Positions 6,405-7,192 of a DNA stretch of 7,192 nucleotides are shown here, piece by piece. The notes beneath the pieces were generated by a model. That model saw only the letters and a program-made list of their open reading frames with translations. It ran no database searches and was not told where the DNA came from. Source of the DNA: an uncultured Pleurocapsa sp. (GTDB lineage Bacteria > Cyanobacteriota > Cyanobacteriia > Cyanobacteriales > Xenococcaceae). The stretch spans positions 1 to 7,192 of the forward strand of contig CAKZYI010000258.1 of the NCBI GenBank assembly GCA_937884735.1, read 5' to 3'. Numbering within the stretch: the stretch's first letter is position 1; each line of letters opens with the position of its first letter. The position numbers and the translations under genes are program-made.

Positions 6405-6424
6405 ATAGCATTGTATGTTGCTAT
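6405..6424. promoter_or_regulatory. Dyad just upstream of the coiled-coil protein gene
   Basis: ATAGCA at 6405-6410 and TGCTAT at 6419-6424 are perfect inverted arms around 8 nt, ending 16 nt before the ATG at 6441. It could be an operator or a small hairpin in the leader that affects translation, since the gene has no visible Shine-Dalgarno. Confidence 0.25.
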
Positions 6425-6440
6425 AAAACAGTAAAATATT

Positions 6441-7001
6441 ATGAAAGTACAAACTGTAAAATCATTTGCTGCTTCATTTTTTATGCTTGCAGGTTTAGGT
6501 TATTTTCTCTATTACTTCCAAGGTCAACAGAGAATCATGGATGAACAGCACGCTACACTAATGCAAGAATTAGATCAAATGAAAACTGAGGCGAAGCAAG
6601 TTAAAGCGGATCTTCCCCTTACAAAAACTGAAGAAATATCAAATGAAGCAAGAGAACAAACGCTTAAATATATTGAAGAATGTCTTGATGATAAAACTTG
6701 TTTGTTTCAACTTCGTGGAGCAGCAACTAAACAACCAGCAGTATGTTTTATTGTATTAGATGATATTTGGCATTCTTTGTTTGAGGAAGATAATATAGCG
6801 ATTTTACGTGAAATTTTAAGGAATAAAGTTAGCGATGCTTCTGCTAATCCTGAATTTTACGTTGATATTCCTTACAACGCTCCATTTTATCCAATCGCAA
6901 TTAAAAATACGAAAAACACCAAATCATACAAAGTTATACTTTCTCGTGGCTTAATAGAAGGAAAATTGCGAATTGACGATACTGTATTGGCAGGAACTTG
7001 A
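6441..7001 (+). CDS. Membrane-anchored coiled-coil protein, function unknown
   Basis: I do not recognise this 186-residue protein. An N-terminal hydrophobic segment at about 8-27 follows Lys2 and Lys7, so it is probably an uncleaved N-in anchor with the rest in the periplasm or lumen. Residues about 28-80 are charged, heptad-like and rich in Glu, Gln and Lys, suggesting a coiled coil. The C-terminal domain (about 81-186) has Cys81, Cys87 and Cys102, which could form a disulfide if it is outside the cytoplasm, and alternating beta-like segments near VCFIVLDDIW and YKVILSRGL. The ATG has no Shine-Dalgarno, but the next in-frame ATG, Met15, would cut into the membrane segment. It stands alone, divergent from pheT, and is AT-rich like the flanking spacer. 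The frame is intact and ends in TGA. Confidence 0.68.
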   Translation: MKVQTVKSFAASFFMLAGLGYFLYYFQGQQRIMDEQHATLMQELDQMKTEAKQVKADLPLTKTEEISNEAREQTLKYIEECLDDKTCLFQLRGAATKQPAVCFIVLDDIWHSLFEEDNIAILREILRNKVSDASANPEFYVDIPYNAPFYPIAIKNTKNTKSYKVILSRGLIEGKLRIDDTVLAGT

Positions 7002-7060
7002 TATTTTGACGACCGCACTTCATTAAACTGCAACAAAGATAAAATAGAGCGCAGTATCAC

Positions 7061-7073
7061 TACAAAATTTGTA
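7061..7073. promoter_or_regulatory. 13-bp dyad in front of the small ORF at the right edge
   Basis: TACAAA and TTTGTA are perfect arms around a single A, ending 3 bp before the ATG at 7077. The position is where an autoregulatory operator of a small antitoxin gene might sit. It is short and AT-rich, so chance is not excluded. Confidence 0.25.
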
Positions 7074-7076
7074 ACG

Positions 7077-7172
7077 ATGAAAGCTAAAGCGATGCCTTCG
7101 GCTAAGTTCGTAATCGTGTATCAAGCAGAAGAAGCAGGTTATACCAATTCTCTAAATACCAGCTACACTTAA
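7077..7172 (+). pseudogene. Possible HicB-type antitoxin remnant (31-codon ORF)
   Basis: The ORF encodes 31 residues and ends in TAA at 7170-7172. Residues 11-22, FVIVYQAEEAGY, resemble the opening strand of HicB-family antitoxins, which I recall as a pattern like VIVYQAEEGGYWAEVPALPGC. After GYT the expected continuation is missing in this frame. A +1 frame from 7156 reads IPATLNACKIDF up to the window edge, which loosely fits the expected VPALPGC. One indel would therefore give a degraded hicB. No hicA-like sequence is seen in the 75 bp upstream. The match is short and from memory, so the call is tentative, and the ORF may simply be chance. Confidence 0.28.
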
Positions 7173-7192
7173 TGCCTGTAAAATAGATTTCC

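Larger units (their letters stand above)
6181..6440. other. Divergent spacer between pheT and the coiled-coil protein gene
   Basis: The spacer holds no gene. It contains a direct repeat ATCGTTA at 6227-6233 and 6235-6241, exactly 8 bp apart, close to where a pheT promoter would lie. There is a HIP1 octamer at 6269-6276 and a perfect 7-bp AT-rich dyad CTTTTTG/CAAAAAG at 6294-6300 and 6308-6314 with a 7-nt loop. A second dyad lies next to the plus-strand gene. No good pair of -35 and -10 hexamers was found for either gene. Confidence 0.4.

Noticed and set aside
1..7192. CRISPR array, tRNA, rRNA or riboswitch
   Set aside because: No regularly spaced direct repeats, cloverleaf-type sequences or known riboswitch cores were seen on reading both strands. 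The only repeated word is HIP1, which is dispersed.

Overview
The window looks like the chromosome of a cyanobacterium. I count twelve copies of the HIP1 palindrome GCGATCGC in 7.2 kb, far more than chance allows in AT-rich DNA. The protein sequences, namely a DUF3611 membrane protein, a cyanobacterial-type aldo/keto reductase and a PheT with no adjacent pheS, fit that group. The AT-rich composition and HIP1 density would suit Chroococcales or Pleurocapsales, but this is a soft inference.

Layout: positions 1-127 hold an 11-bp inverted repeat 69 bp apart (a possible mobile-element remnant). An aldo/keto reductase (128-1084, minus) follows, then a 252-bp gap with two dyads, one built from two HIP1 sites and placed like a terminator. 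An acidic lipoprotein with two tandem domain copies (1337-2209, minus) comes next. A very AT-rich divergent spacer (about 2210-2692) carries several copies of the heptamer TTTTGCA. A two-gene plus-strand unit follows: DUF3611 (2693-3259) and, 12 bp later, a small membrane protein with a four-cysteine cluster (3272-3640). Convergent to it is pheT (3742-6180, minus), and after a 260-bp spacer a membrane-anchored coiled-coil protein of unknown function (6441-7001, plus). The right edge holds a 31-codon ORF that may be a broken HicB-type antitoxin.

The most notable point is pheT. The gene for the beta subunit of phenylalanyl-tRNA synthetase is complete and in one reading frame over 813 codons, except for a single in-frame TAG at codon 429 inside the B5 domain. 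The enzyme is essential, so the stop is a sequencing or assembly error, a recent mutation in one copy of two, or a tolerated or suppressed interruption. Sequence alone cannot decide between these.

The genes do not form one pathway. PheT is a housekeeping translation enzyme and the reductase is general metabolism. The lipoprotein, the DUF3611/four-Cys pair and the coiled-coil protein are envelope or membrane proteins of unknown role. I found no CRISPR array, tRNA, rRNA, intact transposase or recognisable defence system.
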